Of a stretch of 64,000 bases of DNA, positions 63,983 to 64,000 are shown in pieces. The stretch is from the NCBI RefSeq assembly GCF_018128285.1, contig NZ_CP072380.1, positions 1,116,001-1,180,000 on the forward strand, in the 5' to 3' direction. This stretch comes from Atopobium sp. oral taxon 416. GTDB lineage: Bacteria; Actinomycetota; Coriobacteriia; Coriobacteriales; Atopobiaceae. Position numbers and translations under genes: made by a program. Below the pieces are notes generated by a model that made no database searches, had not been told where the DNA came from, and worked only from the letters and a program-made list of their open reading frames with translations. Numbering within the stretch: the first letter of the stretch is position 1; each line of letters begins with the position of its first letter.

Positions 63983-64000
63983 CGTTCTTCATCTCTTCGT

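Noticed and set aside
1-64000. tRNA, rRNA or other structural RNA genes
   Set aside because: Scanning for GGTTCGAATCC-type T-loops and rRNA-like blocks gave nothing convincing. A covariance-model search would be decisive.

Overview
The window reads as chromosome from a low-to-mid GC member of the Coriobacteriia (Actinomycetota), most likely an Atopobiaceae/Olsenella-type gut or oral anaerobe. This is inferred from gene content (sufCBDSU with a terminal Rrf2 regulator, stand-alone CarD, YkoEDC thiamine ECF transporter, acetylated lysine/DAP route, ATC hydrolase, decayed indolepyruvate:ferredoxin oxidoreductase), not from a marker gene. No rRNA or tRNA gene was recognised.

Layout: 0-2.1 kb, FtsX-type permease (5' cut) and DegV. 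2.1-6.9 kb, a thiamine salvage operon (tenA-thiM-thiD-thiE) wrecked by an ISL3 element and frameshifts, with only thiD intact, then a dead IS1595-like element. 6.9-14.6 kb, Fic protein, CarD, dead LysR, MarR with a His/Gly/Arg tail, dead nucleoid-associated protein, ATC hydrolase with a long acidic tail, cation:proton antiporter and nitroreductase. 14.6-29.2 kb, an accessory graveyard: two more ISL3 copies, two IS5 pieces in inverted orientation bracketing a block with an intact RelB/YoeB pair and a dead acyl-CoA ligase-iorA-iorB cluster, dead metA, intact RlmI-like methyltransferase and damaged tadA, then an AlbA-type gene cut short behind a strong palindrome and a LysR gene split by an IS30 remnant. 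29.3-33.8 kb, lysine biosynthesis (aminotransferase, deacetylase, lysA, dapH). 33.9-45.2 kb, a Ser/Thr/Gly-rich membrane protein, class II aldolase, a TPP riboswitch driving ykoEDC, a beta-lactamase-fold protein, a second dead ISL3 type, a LacI regulator and an NlpC/P60 hydrolase. 45.2-48.4 kb, IS110 and IS3 remains. 48.5-61.2 kb, the intact suf operon, gatCAB, a two-gene betaine/choline-type ABC transporter and a PNPOx-ferredoxin protein. 61.4-64 kb, another dead zinc-ribbon IS abutting an IS256 fragment, then a MarR regulator.

The genes suggest a genome being pared down through IS expansion. Thiamine-precursor salvage has been lost while riboswitch-controlled vitamin uptake is kept. Methionine (metA) and aromatic 2-oxoacid oxidation (ior) genes are broken, while lysine/DAP synthesis, Fe-S assembly and the amidotransferase are intact. 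At least a dozen mobile elements are recognisable and none has an intact transposase, so the IS burst looks old. I see no clearly new multi-gene system. The best leads are cis-elements (perfect palindromes before suf, before the AlbA-type gene and between MarR and its neighbour) and unusual tails or motif changes on single proteins.
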